Assembly: GCA_029264225.1 (NCBI GenBank)
Contig: JARICB010000103.1
Span: forward strand, 1-7,727
Reading direction: 5' to 3'
Source of the DNA: Nocardioides sp.
Lineage (GTDB): Bacteria; Actinomycetota; Actinomycetes; Propionibacteriales; Nocardioidaceae
Length of the DNA stretch: 7,727 nt
The notes under the pieces were generated by a model, which was not told the DNA's origin, did no database searches, and saw only the letters and a program-made list of their open reading frames with translations. This document shows positions 1-6,687 of this stretch, piece after piece (the first letter of the stretch is position 1; each line of letters begins with the position of its first letter). The position numbers and the translations under genes were made by a program.

Positions 1-552
1 GGGCGTCAGCAGTTGGACGGCCGAGACGCCGAAGTTGCCGATACCCGCCTGCAGTCCCAGGGCGGTGCCCTGCTTGGACTTGGGGAAGAAGTAGGACGTG
101 CTCGGCATGAACCCGGAGAACGCGCCGCCGCCGATACCGGCGAGGAAGGCCAGCACCATCAGTTCCCAATAGGGAGCCGTCGGCTCCGTGACCCGCACAC
201 CCCAGCCGAGGGTTGAGAAGACGAGGAGCAGGCTGGTCAGCGCGACCATCTTCCGGGTGCCCATGATGGGCGGCAGGACCATCCACAGCAGTCGGAAGAG
301 TCCGGCGGACAGGCCGGGCATGGCCGCCATCCAGTACAGCTGCGAGGTGGTGAACGTGTAGCCGAGCGGGTTGAGCTTGGGGATCAGCGCGCTCGGCAGG
401 AACCACGCGACGAAGGCCAGGAACAGTGCGAAGGTGGTGATCCACAGGGTCTTCCAGGCTCGACCCTTGTCCCAGGTCTCCTCGTTCTCGGGATCCCAGT
501 TCTGGAGCCATTCACCGCCGCTGCGCTCCTGGGTGGGTTGGGCATTGCTCAT
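1..552 (-). CDS. narK: NarK2-type nitrate/nitrite antiporter, MFS/NNP family (3' part cut off by window edge)
   Basis: The first 184 residues of a nitrate/nitrite porter are present; the C-terminal half lies beyond the left edge. An N-terminal cytoplasmic stretch carries the W-D-P-E element (residues 19-22) that matches the W-x-P-E of E. coli NarK. Hydrophobic segments follow at about 37-57, 72-95, 101-119, 129-149 and 163-184. Arg87, in the second membrane segment (GLFRLLW), matches the substrate-binding Arg89 of E. coli NarK. Residues 166-177 (GLQAGIGNFGVS) are the first nitrate signature of the NNP family. Family knowledge places E. coli-like NarK2 proteins as nitrate/nitrite exchangers in the inner membrane. 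The ATG at 552 is chosen because it overlaps the upstream narK stop as ATGA and has a strong Shine-Dalgarno at 560-566. Nothing looks broken. Assignment to NarK2 rather than another NNP porter rests on the N-terminal half only. Confidence 0.9.
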   Translation of the reverse strand, partial: MSNAQPTQERSGGEWLQNWDPENEETWDKGRAWKTLWITTFALFLAFVAWFLPSALIPKLNPLGYTFTTSQLYWMAAMPGLSAGLFRLLWMVLPPIMGTRKMVALTSLLLVFSTLGWGVRVTEPTAPYWELMVLAFLAGIGGGAFSGFMPSTSYFFPKSKQGTALGLQAGIGNFGVSAVQLLTP

Positions 553-1913
553 ACCAGTGCCTCCTCAGGCTCGTCAGGGGTTGTCGGGCTCTCCAGGTGG
601 CGAGCCAGTTCGGGCGACTTGCCCTGCAGCATGTGCATGACAGTCCAGTGCATCCACACCGCGCAGATCGCGGTCAGCACGAAGAGTACGAAGAAGGTAC
701 TCGTCGGGAATCCGGACCACACCTTCGTGTAGGCGAACAGCGGCGGCAGGAAGAACCCGCCCAAGCCGCCGAGCATGCCCACCAGACCGCCGACGGAACC
801 GACGTTGTCGGGGAAGTATTCGGGGATGTGCTTGTAGACCGCAGCCTTGCCGACGCCCATGGCGCACCCGAGCAGGAAGACCAGGATGACGAAGGGGACC
901 AGCCCCAGCGAGTAGGCGAGGTGCTCGGTCTGGGTGCCGTCCGCGTGGTCGATGACGAGGTGACCGTTGGGCATCATCAAGATGCCGGTCACCAGGAGCA
1001 TCGCGGCGAAGGTCCAGTACATGACGCGACGGGCGCCGAAGCGGTCAGAGAAGCTGCCACCGACGGGTCGCAAGAGCGAGGCCGGGAAGATGTAGGTGGC
1101 AGTGAGCAGGGCAGCCGTCTGGAGGGTGACGTCGAAGTTGTCCATGTAGTACGTCGGCAACCAGGCAGCCAGGGCGACGTAGGCGCCGAAGACGGCCACG
1201 TAGTAGAGGCTGAAGCGCCAGACCCGAATCTCGCGCAGCGGGGTGAGCTGCTGACGCAGAGGCTTCCCGGTGCCGGGGGAGCGGTCCTGACGCGGCGTGC
1301 CGAACCAGATCCCGGCAGCCATCAGCACCAGCAGGATGGCGTAGACCACCGGCACCAAGCGCCAGCCGCCATCGATGATGCCGAAGTAGGTGGCGCCGGC
1401 CGTGCCCGCGATGATCGGGGGCCCGATGAACTTCGTGACCGACGCACCGACGTTGCCGGCACCGAAGAGGCCGAGCGCGAAGCCCTGACGCTCACGCGGC
1501 TGCCAGGCGGAGTTCCAGGCGATGCCGGAAGAGAACGAGTTGCCAGCGAAGCCGACCAGGAACGCCAGCACCAGGAGCATCCCGTAGGAGTCAGCACGGG
1601 AGACCAGGTAGGCGGGGATGGCGGTGACCAGAAGCAGGAACGTCATCACCTTCCGGCCACCGATCCGGTCGGTGATCATGCCGGTGGGCAATCGCCAGAG
1701 GGAGCCGTTGAGGGCTGCCGCCGCGACGATCCAGGAGAGCTGGACCTCGCTCAGGCCGAACTCCTCACGGATCGGCTTGCCCAAGATCCCGAACATCAGC
1801 CACACGGCGAACATCAGGGTGAAAGCGGTGGTGGAGAACCCCAGCACGCGGGTGCGCCCTGAGCCCTCGGTGGCCGACGGGACCGGGGGGTCTGCGGCCT
1901 TTCTCTGCTTCAT
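549..1913 (-). CDS. narK: NarK1-type nitrate transporter (probable nitrate/H+ symporter), MFS/NNP family
   Basis: A complete 454-residue polytopic membrane protein with about 12 hydrophobic segments, roughly 25-45, 58-78, 88-105, 110-133, 143-168, 186-205, 234-253, 268-288, 297-315, 335-358, 370-393 and 402-428. Visible family marks are Arg74 (SLWRLP) and Arg282 (SLLRPVGG), at the places of the two nitrate-binding arginines of NarK porters. MFS loop motifs are DRIGGRK (82-88) and DRFGARR (290-296). The two glycine-rich NNP signatures are at 148-158 (GLFGAGNVGAS) and 375-391 (GGLVGMLGGLGGFFLPP). It lacks the W-x-P-E N-terminus and resembles the NarK1 half of the Paracoccus NarK fusion, reported as a nitrate/proton symporter; that mechanism is inferred by family. 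The ATG at 1913 has GGAGG 6 bases upstream. It is the first gene of the minus-strand unit, transcribed away from the regulator-narGH unit, with a second porter coupled behind it. Length is normal. Confidence 0.92.
   Translation of the reverse strand: MKQRKAADPPVPSATEGSGRTRVLGFSTTAFTLMFAVWLMFGILGKPIREEFGLSEVQLSWIVAAAALNGSLWRLPTGMITDRIGGRKVMTFLLLVTAIPAYLVSRADSYGMLLVLAFLVGFAGNSFSSGIAWNSAWQPRERQGFALGLFGAGNVGASVTKFIGPPIIAGTAGATYFGIIDGGWRLVPVVYAILLVLMAAGIWFGTPRQDRSPGTGKPLRQQLTPLREIRVWRFSLYYVAVFGAYVALAAWLPTYYMDNFDVTLQTAALLTATYIFPASLLRPVGGSFSDRFGARRVMYWTFAAMLLVTGILMMPNGHLVIDHADGTQTEHLAYSLGLVPFVILVFLLGCAMGVGKAAVYKHIPEYFPDNVGSVGGLVGMLGGLGGFFLPPLFAYTKVWSGFPTSTFFVLFVLTAICAVWMHWTVMHMLQGKSPELARHLESPTTPDEPEEALV
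560..566 (-). promoter_or_regulatory. Ribosome binding site of the NarK2-type gene, inside the end of the preceding narK
   Basis: Read on the minus strand this is GAGGAGG, 7 bases before the ATG at 552. It lies within the last codons of the upstream transporter gene. With the 4-base ATGA overlap it indicates translational coupling of the two transporters from one mRNA. Confidence 0.75.
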
Positions 1914-1919
1914 GCTATG

Positions 1920-1924
1920 CCTCC
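1920..1924 (-). promoter_or_regulatory. Ribosome binding site of the NarK1-type gene
   Basis: Read on the minus strand this is GGAGG with 6 bases before the ATG at 1913, near-ideal spacing. It fixes the start of the transporter. Confidence 0.8.
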
Positions 1925-1959
1925 ATATGAAGGATCGGATGTCCTCTAAACAACTGGAA

Positions 1960-1967
1960 GGTATACC
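1960..1967 (-). promoter_or_regulatory. Candidate -10 region for the narK unit (GGTATACC palindrome)
   Basis: GGTATACC is a perfect 8-base palindrome. On the minus strand it supplies TATACC, similar to an actinobacterial -10, about 47 bases before the narK start codon. A TTGGTG at 1987-1992 (minus strand) could be a -35, but the 21-base gap is too long for a standard promoter. Either an activator is needed or the assignment is wrong. Confidence 0.25.
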
Positions 1968-2008
1968 CGTGGGCGGTCGAGACCAGCACCAACGCAGCCT
2001 GTTCCAGT

Positions 2009-2024
2009 CATGATGTGCGTCACA
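2009..2024. promoter_or_regulatory. Possible Crp/Fnr-family operator (imperfect)
   Basis: CATGA-N6-TCACA matches the Crp/GlxR-type consensus TGTGA-N6-TCACA at 8 of 10 defined bases, with the right half perfect. It contains the shorter inverted repeat TGTG-CGT-CACA (2014-2024). It is centred about 60-65 bases upstream of the transcription start that the 1960-1967 element would give, which resembles a class I activator position for narK. It may be chance. Confidence 0.3.
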
Positions 2025-2108
2025 GCCCGAAAAGGGCCCCGGTGGCGTGTGAGCGGGAAAGTGGCCTGTAGGGTTGCTCGTATTCCCGATGGAGCCAAGT
2101 AATTTCGG

Positions 2109-2127
2109 TTAGGTATGGGAAGCCTTA
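2109..2127. promoter_or_regulatory. Imperfect dyad before the regulator gene, resembling a DtxR/IdeR box or an own-operator
   Basis: The 19-mer begins TTAGGT and ends GCCTTA, matching the DtxR/IdeR consensus TTAGGTTAGGCTAACCTAA at 13 of 19 positions by eye. Its own two-fold symmetry is only 5 of 9 pairs. It ends 24 bases before the regulator's ATG, a position suited to repression, so it could equally be an autoregulatory site for the winged-helix protein. Confidence 0.2.
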
Positions 2128-2131
2128 CTTT

Positions 2132-2138
2132 AGAGGAG
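2132..2138 (+). promoter_or_regulatory. Shine-Dalgarno-like sequence of the regulator gene, unusually far from the start
   Basis: AGAGGAG lies 13 bases before the ATG at 2152, longer than the usual 5-9. No start codon exists in frame between it and the ATG, and an in-frame TAG at 2131-2133 blocks any upstream extension. The start is therefore 2152 (or GTG 2155). The spacing suggests weak translation of the regulator. Confidence 0.5.
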
Positions 2139-2151
2139 CGAGTTCAGCGCA

Positions 2152-2964
2152 ATGGTGTCGGAGCGGGAGCGTGACAGCCAGGGATCCGGGCGTCCGGCGC
2201 CCTCCGGCGCCCGCTCGCTGCTGGACTCCCCGGTGCGGCGAAGCATCGTTGACCTGCTGTCCGGCCTACCCGCACCTATCGACGCGCCGGCCCCCGGCCT
2301 GAGTGCTGGCGACCTGGCCGATCGTCTCGAGTTGCACGTCACCACCGTCCGCTTCCACCTCGACCAGTTGGTCGCCGGAGGTCTCCTGGACAGCGAGTTC
2401 CGCGGCGGGCGGGTAGGTCGTCCCCGCAAGGTCTACCGGATCCGCCCGGGCGGGTTGCTCACAGATTCCTCCGTCGATGCCTTCGCGGCCCTGACCGAGG
2501 TCCTGACGGACGCCTGGCCGGCTCCAGGTGAGGTTGCGCTCTCCCCGATCGAGGCAGGGCGGCGCTGGATGCTTCGCCATGCCAAGCCGCCGTCGCCCTC
2601 GGCTGACTCCGATGGGAGTGCTGCAACCTGGTTCGGCCGGGTCGGCCACGTCGTCGATCTGCTCGAGCGGTGGGGCTACCGGCCCGACCTGCGTACCTCC
2701 GATGGCGGCAACGTCGTCGAGATGACCCTCGTGGACTGCCCCTTCATAACGATGGCGGCTACCCGCGCCGACGTGGTCTGCGGAGTGCACCAGGGCCTGA
2801 TCCAAGGCGCCCTGGAAAGCACCGGCGAGACCGATGTCGAGGTGCGCCTCCTCCCCCTCATCACCCCGCGCACCTGCGCGGCACACCTGCGCCGAGTGGC
2901 GCAGGCGGAACCTACACACCTCCCCAGCACGCCAGCAGCAGTCGACGAGAAGGAATCATCGTGA
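2152..2964 (+). CDS. Winged helix-turn-helix regulator with a three-cysteine C-terminal sensor domain (COG2345/SufR-like)
   Basis: A 270-residue soluble protein. Residues about 22-98 form an ArsR/COG2345-type winged helix: helix-turn-helix at 50-79 (LSAGDLADRL, then VTTVRFHLDQL) and a basic wing at 84-96 (RGGRVGRPRKVYR). The C-terminal domain holds the only three cysteines, Cys196, Cys210 and Cys242 (C-X13-C-X31-C); the last two each begin a CxxH (His213, His245). The DCPF...CGVHQG pattern recalls SufR-like proteins, which bind Fe-S clusters through C-terminal cysteines, so an Fe-S or metal sensor of oxygen, NO or redox state is inferred. A functional parallel is ArnR, the Fe-S repressor of narKGHJI in Corynebacterium glutamicum, but I cannot show orthology. 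Its TGA overlaps the narG GTG, so it is co-transcribed and translationally coupled with narG. It probably controls narG and perhaps narK. ATG 2152 is the only good start. Confidence 0.85.
   Translation: MVSERERDSQGSGRPAPSGARSLLDSPVRRSIVDLLSGLPAPIDAPAPGLSAGDLADRLELHVTTVRFHLDQLVAGGLLDSEFRGGRVGRPRKVYRIRPGGLLTDSSVDAFAALTEVLTDAWPAPGEVALSPIEAGRRWMLRHAKPPSPSADSDGSAATWFGRVGHVVDLLERWGYRPDLRTSDGGNVVEMTLVDCPFITMAATRADVVCGVHQGLIQGALESTGETDVEVRLLPLITPRTCAAHLRRVAQAEPTHLPSTPAAVDEKESS
2950..2954 (+). promoter_or_regulatory. Ribosome binding site of narG, within the regulator's last codons
   Basis: AAGGA lies 6 bases before GTG 2961. The start and the regulator's stop share GTGA (2961-2964), the arrangement typical of translational coupling. 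This decides the narG start against the long in-frame extension that reaches back to 2670. Confidence 0.7.
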
Positions 2965-5900
2965 CCGACACCAAGCCAGGACTCGACGGCGCGTTCACCG
3001 AAGCGCTCGTGCGCAGTGGGCGCTACTTCACCAAGGGCACCGTCTCGGAGGATCTGCGGACGGTGACCAAGGAGGGTGGTCGTGATGCCGACGACTTCTA
3101 CCGGGATCGCTGGAGTCACGACAAGGTCGTGCGTTCGACCCACGGTGTCAACTGCACCGGGTCCTGCTCGTGGAAGGTCTACGTCAAGGACGGGATCATT
3201 ACCTGGGAGACCCAGCAGACCGACTACCCCTCGGTCGGTCCGGACTCCCCCGAATACGAGCCGCGCGGCTGCCCGCGTGGTGCCGCGTTCTCCTGGTACA
3301 CCTACTCCCCGACGCGGGTGCGCTACCCCTACGTCCGCGGCGTACTGCTCCAGATGTTCCGCGAGGCCAAGTCTCAGCACGGTGGTGACGCGGTGCGCGC
3401 CTGGGAACACATCGTGGAGAACCCGCAGCGCGCGAAGGCCTACAAGGCCGCCCGCGGCAAGGGCGGCCTGGTCCGCGCCAGTTGGGACGAGGCCACCGAG
3501 ATCATCGCTGCCGCGCACGTCCACACGATCAAGAAGTACGGCCCCGACCGGGTGGCCGGCTTCTCGCCGATCCCGGCGATGTCGATGGTTTCGCACGCCT
3601 CGGGCGCCCGGTTCATCAACCTCATCGGCGGCTCGATGCTGAGTTTCTACGACTGGTACGCCGACCTGCCGGTCGCGTCGCCGCAGGTCTTCGGCGACCA
3701 GACCGACGTCCCCGAGTCGGGCGACTGGTGGAACGCCGGCTACCTGATCATGTGGGGCTCCAACCTGCCGGTCACCCGTACCCCGGACGCGCACTGGATG
3801 GTCGAGGCCCGCTACCGCGGCCAGAAGGTCGTCGCGGTCGCCCCCGACTACGCCGACAACGTGAAGTTCGCCGACGAGTGGCTGCCCGCCAAGCCCGGCA
3901 CCGACGCCGCGCTCGCGATGTCGATGGGCCACGTCGTGCTCAAGGAATTCTTCGTCGATCGCAACACGCCCTACTTCACCAACTACGTCAAGACCTACAC
4001 CGACCTGCCCTACCTGGTGAAGCTCGACGAGGCGGCCGACGGACAGCTCACCGCAGGCAAGTTCCTGACCGCCTCCGACCTCGCCGCCACGAGCGCCGAT
4101 GAGGAGAACGCGCAGTTCAAGACCGTCCTGATCGACGCGGTCACCGGCGAGCCGGTCGTGCCCAACGGCTCGCTCGGCCACCGCTACGGCGAGACCGGTG
4201 TCGGGCGCTGGAACCTCGAGCTCGGTGACGTCGACCCGCAACTGTCGCTCCTGGGTGGCCTCGGTTCGCAGGGCGAGACCGCCATGGTGCGGATGCCGCG
4301 CTTCGACACCCCCGACGGCGCCGCTGCCGACCTGCCGCGTGGCGTCCCGGTCCGGCGCATCGACGGGCACCTCGTCACCACCGTGTTCGACCTCCTGCTC
4401 GCCCAGTACGGCGTCGGTCGTGACGGGCTTCCGGGGGAGTGGGCCACCGGCTACGACGACGCCGAATCGCCCTACACCCCCGCCTGGCAGGAGAAGATCA
4501 CCGGCGTACCGGCCGACACCGCCGCGAGGATCGGCCGCGAGTTCGCAGCCAACGCCGAGGAGTCGAAGGGCCGTTCCATGATCGTGATGGGGGCCGGCAC
4601 CAACCACTGGTTCCACTCCGACACGATCTACCGCGCGTTCTTGACCCTGACCAACCTCACCGGCTGTCAGGGAGTCAACGGCGGCGGCTGGGCCCACTAC
4701 GTCGGGCAGGAGAAGGTCCGCCCGATCACCGGCTATACCCAGGTCGCCAACGCGCTGGACTGGAACCGGCCGCCGCGCAACATGATCCAGACGGCCTACT
4801 GGTACCTGCACACCAACCAGTTCCGCTATGACCAGTTCGGCGCCGACACCCTCTCGGCCACCACCGGAAGCGGGCAACTGGCGGGCAAGTCCACCGCAGA
4901 CGTCATCGCCCAGAGTGCCCGGATGGGCTGGATGCCGTCCTACCCCACGTTCGACCGCAACCCGCTCGACCTCAGTGACGACGCCGCGAGCGCGGGCAAG
5001 TCGGTCGGTGAATACGTCGCCGAGCAGCTCAAGTCCGGCGAGCTGGACTTTGCCGGTGAAGACCCCGACTCGCCGAAGAACTACCCCCGCATCCTGTCGA
5101 TCTGGCGGGCCAACCTGCTGGGTTCCTCGGGCAAGGGCAACGAGTACTTCCTCAAGCACCTGCTGGGCACCGACTCCTCCGTGCGAGCCACCGAGACGCC
5201 CGAGGAGCACCGTCCCCTCGACGTGACCTGGCACGACAAGGCGCCCGAGGGCAAGCTCGACCTGCTCATGACGATCGACTTCCGGCAGACGAGCACGACG
5301 ATCTTCTCCGACGTCGTCCTGCCGGCAGCGACCTGGTACGAGAAGCACGACCTCAACACCACTGACATGCACCCGTTCGTGCACTCCTTCAACCCCGCGA
5401 TCGCGCCGCCGTGGCAGACCCGTACCGACTGGGACGCGTGGCAGACGGTCGCGGAGAAGTTCAGCGAGCTGGCCGCTACCCACCTGGGTGTGCGCAAGGA
5501 CGTCGTGGCGGTCGCGCTGACCCACGACACCCCCGACGCGATGGCCAACCCGCACGGTGTCGTCCGCGACTGGAAGAAGGGCGAGTGTGAGCCGATTCCG
5601 GGCGTGACCATGCCCAAGCTGGTCGAGGTCGAACGCGACTTCGGTGCGGTCTACGAGAAGATGAACGCGCTCGGCCCCCTGGTCGACACTCTCGGTGCGA
5701 CCACCAAGGGCGTCACCTTCGAGCTGAGCAAGCAGGTCGACTACCTCAGGAACAAGAACGGCGCAGTGCGCGGTGGGGTGGCCAACGGCCGACCCACGCT
5801 CAAGCGTGACATCCACGTCTGCGAAGCCATTCTGGCGCTCTCCGGGACCACCAACGGGCACCTCGCCACCCAGGGGTTCAAGACCCTGGAGAAGCGCACC

Positions 5901-6686
5901 GGCGTGAAGTTGGCCGACCTGGCCGAGGAGCACGAAGGCAAGCAGATCACCTTCGCCGACACCCAAGGCCCGCCCGTGCCGGTGATCACCTCACCCGAGT
6001 GGTCGGGTTCGGAGACCGGCGGGCGACGCTACTCGCCGTTCACCATCAACGTGGAGCGCAAGAAGCCCTGGCACACACTGACCGGGCGGATGCACTTCTA
6101 CCTCGACCACGACTGGATGACCGAGTTGGGCGAGGGTCTGCCGGTCTACCGGCCGCCGCTCAACATGGCGGCGCTCTTCGCAGAGCCGGACCTCGGCAAC
6201 ATCTCCGACGGTTCGGGCGATCAGGTCGAAGGACTGACCGTGCGCTACCTGACGCCACACAACAAGTGGTCGATCCACTCCGAATACCAGGACAACCTGT
6301 TCATGCTGTCGCTCTCGCGCGGTGGCCAGAACATCTGGATGAGCGATCGTGATGCCGCCAAGGTCGGCATCAAGGACAACGACTGGATCGAGGCGGTCAA
6401 CCGCAACGGTGTCGTCGTCGCCCGGGCTATCGTTTCGCACCGGATGCCTGAGGGAACGGTGTACATGTACCACGCGCAGGACCGGCTGATCGACGTACCG
6501 CTCGCCGAGACGTCAGGCAAGCGTGGCGGCATCCACAACTCGCTGACGCGGTTGTTGGTGAAGCCTTCGCACCTGATCGGTGGCTACGCCCAGTTGGCCT
6601 TCGCCTTCAACTACCTCGGCCCGACGGGCAACCAACGCGACGAGGTCACCATTATCCGCAAGCGATCACAAGACGTGGAGTACTGA
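2961..6686 (+). CDS. narG: Respiratory nitrate reductase alpha subunit NarG
   Basis: A full-length 1241-residue molybdoenzyme subunit (E. coli NarG is 1247), similar to it from end to end. It reduces nitrate to nitrite at a Mo-bis(MGD) centre on the cytoplasmic side of the membrane, taking electrons from NarH. FS0 ligands are visible as His61, Cys65, Cys69 and Cys104 (HGVNCTGSC, then RGCPRG), the His-plus-three-Cys set of NarG. Asp249 in QTDVPESGDW matches the molybdenum-ligating Asp222 of E. coli. The molybdopterin oxidoreductase domain covers about 57-850, and the C-terminal dinucleotide-binding domain about 1085-1205 (from LTPHNKWSIHS through GGIHNSLTR to GGYAQLAFAFNY). The N-terminus keeps a trace of the degenerate Tat-like segment (RSGRYFTKG) where E. 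coli NarG has FRYFKQKG; no working twin-arginine signal is present, in line with a cytoplasmic subunit. GTG 2961 is supported by AAGGA and the overlap with the regulator. narH follows after 1 base. No frameshift or missing key residue is seen. Confidence 0.98.
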   Translation: MTDTKPGLDGAFTEALVRSGRYFTKGTVSEDLRTVTKEGGRDADDFYRDRWSHDKVVRSTHGVNCTGSCSWKVYVKDGIITWETQQTDYPSVGPDSPEYEPRGCPRGAAFSWYTYSPTRVRYPYVRGVLLQMFREAKSQHGGDAVRAWEHIVENPQRAKAYKAARGKGGLVRASWDEATEIIAAAHVHTIKKYGPDRVAGFSPIPAMSMVSHASGARFINLIGGSMLSFYDWYADLPVASPQVFGDQTDVPESGDWWNAGYLIMWGSNLPVTRTPDAHWMVEARYRGQKVVAVAPDYADNVKFADEWLPAKPGTDAALAMSMGHVVLKEFFVDRNTPYFTNYVKTYTDLPYLVKLDEAADGQLTAGKFLTASDLAATSADEENAQFKTVLIDAVTGEPVVPNGSLGHRYGETGVGRWNLELGDVDPQLSLLGGLGSQGETAMVRMPRFDTPDGAAADLPRGVPVRRIDGHLVTTVFDLLLAQYGVGRDGLPGEWATGYDDAESPYTPAWQEKITGVPADTAARIGREFAANAEESKGRSMIVMGAGTNHWFHSDTIYRAFLTLTNLTGCQGVNGGGWAHYVGQEKVRPITGYTQVANALDWNRPPRNMIQTAYWYLHTNQFRYDQFGADTLSATTGSGQLAGKSTADVIAQSARMGWMPSYPTFDRNPLDLSDDAASAGKSVGEYVAEQLKSGELDFAGEDPDSPKNYPRILSIWRANLLGSSGKGNEYFLKHLLGTDSSVRATETPEEHRPLDVTWHDKAPEGKLDLLMTIDFRQTSTTIFSDVVLPAATWYEKHDLNTTDMHPFVHSFNPAIAPPWQTRTDWDAWQTVAEKFSELAATHLGVRKDVVAVALTHDTPDAMANPHGVVRDWKKGECEPIPGVTMPKLVEVERDFGAVYEKMNALGPLVDTLGATTKGVTFELSKQVDYLRNKNGAVRGGVANGRPTLKRDIHVCEAILALSGTTNGHLATQGFKTLEKRTGVKLADLAEEHEGKQITFADTQGPPVPVITSPEWSGSETGGRRYSPFTINVERKKPWHTLTGRMHFYLDHDWMTELGEGLPVYRPPLNMAALFAEPDLGNISDGSGDQVEGLTVRYLTPHNKWSIHSEYQDNLFMLSLSRGGQNIWMSDRDAAKVGIKDNDWIEAVNRNGVVVARAIVSHRMPEGTVYMYHAQDRLIDVPLAETSGKRGGIHNSLTRLLVKPSHLIGGYAQLAFAFNYLGPTGNQRDEVTIIRKRSQDVEY
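6677..6680 (+). promoter_or_regulatory. Ribosome binding site of narH
   Basis: GGAG inside the end of narG, 7 bases before GTG 6688. This supports the GTG over the in-frame ATG at 6697, and the resulting start (M-K-V) aligns with the M-K-I start of E. coli NarH. Confidence 0.65.
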
Positions 6687-6687
6687 C

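Larger units (their letters stand above)
1914..2151. promoter_or_regulatory. Divergent intergenic control region between narK and the regulator-narGH unit
   Basis: These 238 bases hold no plausible gene and are visibly richer in A and T than the flanking genes. The two transcription units diverge from here, so promoters for both must lie inside. I find no textbook -35/-10 pair on either strand. On the minus strand the best -10-like element is TATACC within the palindrome at 1960-1967. On the plus strand weak elements are TTGCTC (2074-2079) and TAATTT (2100-2105), spaced 20 bases, and TACTTT (2126-2131). Operator-like sequences are listed separately at 2009-2024 and 2109-2127. No FNR box of the TTGAT-N4-ATCAA form was seen. 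A minor 4-bp stem, GCCC/GGGC with a 5-base loop (2025-2037), is too weak to call. Confidence 0.7.

Noticed and set aside
549..552. Possible frameshifted single NarK1-NarK2 fusion gene
   Set aside because: The downstream frame has its own ATG and a strong GAGGAGG site with 7-base spacing, and both N-termini look native. This is an ordinary coupled gene pair, not a broken fusion.
597..1862. Open frame of 421 codons on the plus strand opposite the NarK1-type gene
   Set aside because: The antisense product is extremely rich in E, G, R, H and Q with no family resemblance. The minus-strand frame encodes an intact transporter.
2025..2037. GCCC-GAAAA-GGGC hairpin in the divergent region as a terminator or attenuator
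   Set aside because: The stem is only 4 bp and no T-run follows on either strand.
2042..2065. Short direct repeat GTGGC (2042-2046 and 2061-2065) in the divergent region
   Set aside because: Five bases in GC-rich DNA is expected by chance, and no third copy is seen.
2670..2960. 97-codon N-terminal extension of the narG frame into the regulator gene
   Set aside because: The extension is R/P-rich, out of frame with the well-supported regulator, and unlike any NarG N-terminus. GTG 2961 has a Shine-Dalgarno and gives a normal NarG length.
2676..5966. Open frame of 1096 codons on the minus strand opposite the regulator and narG
   Set aside because: It lies antisense to a clear, full-length NarG with all cofactor ligands. 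Its product is a low-complexity V/G/R/D-rich sequence typical of antisense frames in GC-rich genes, with no recognisable domain.
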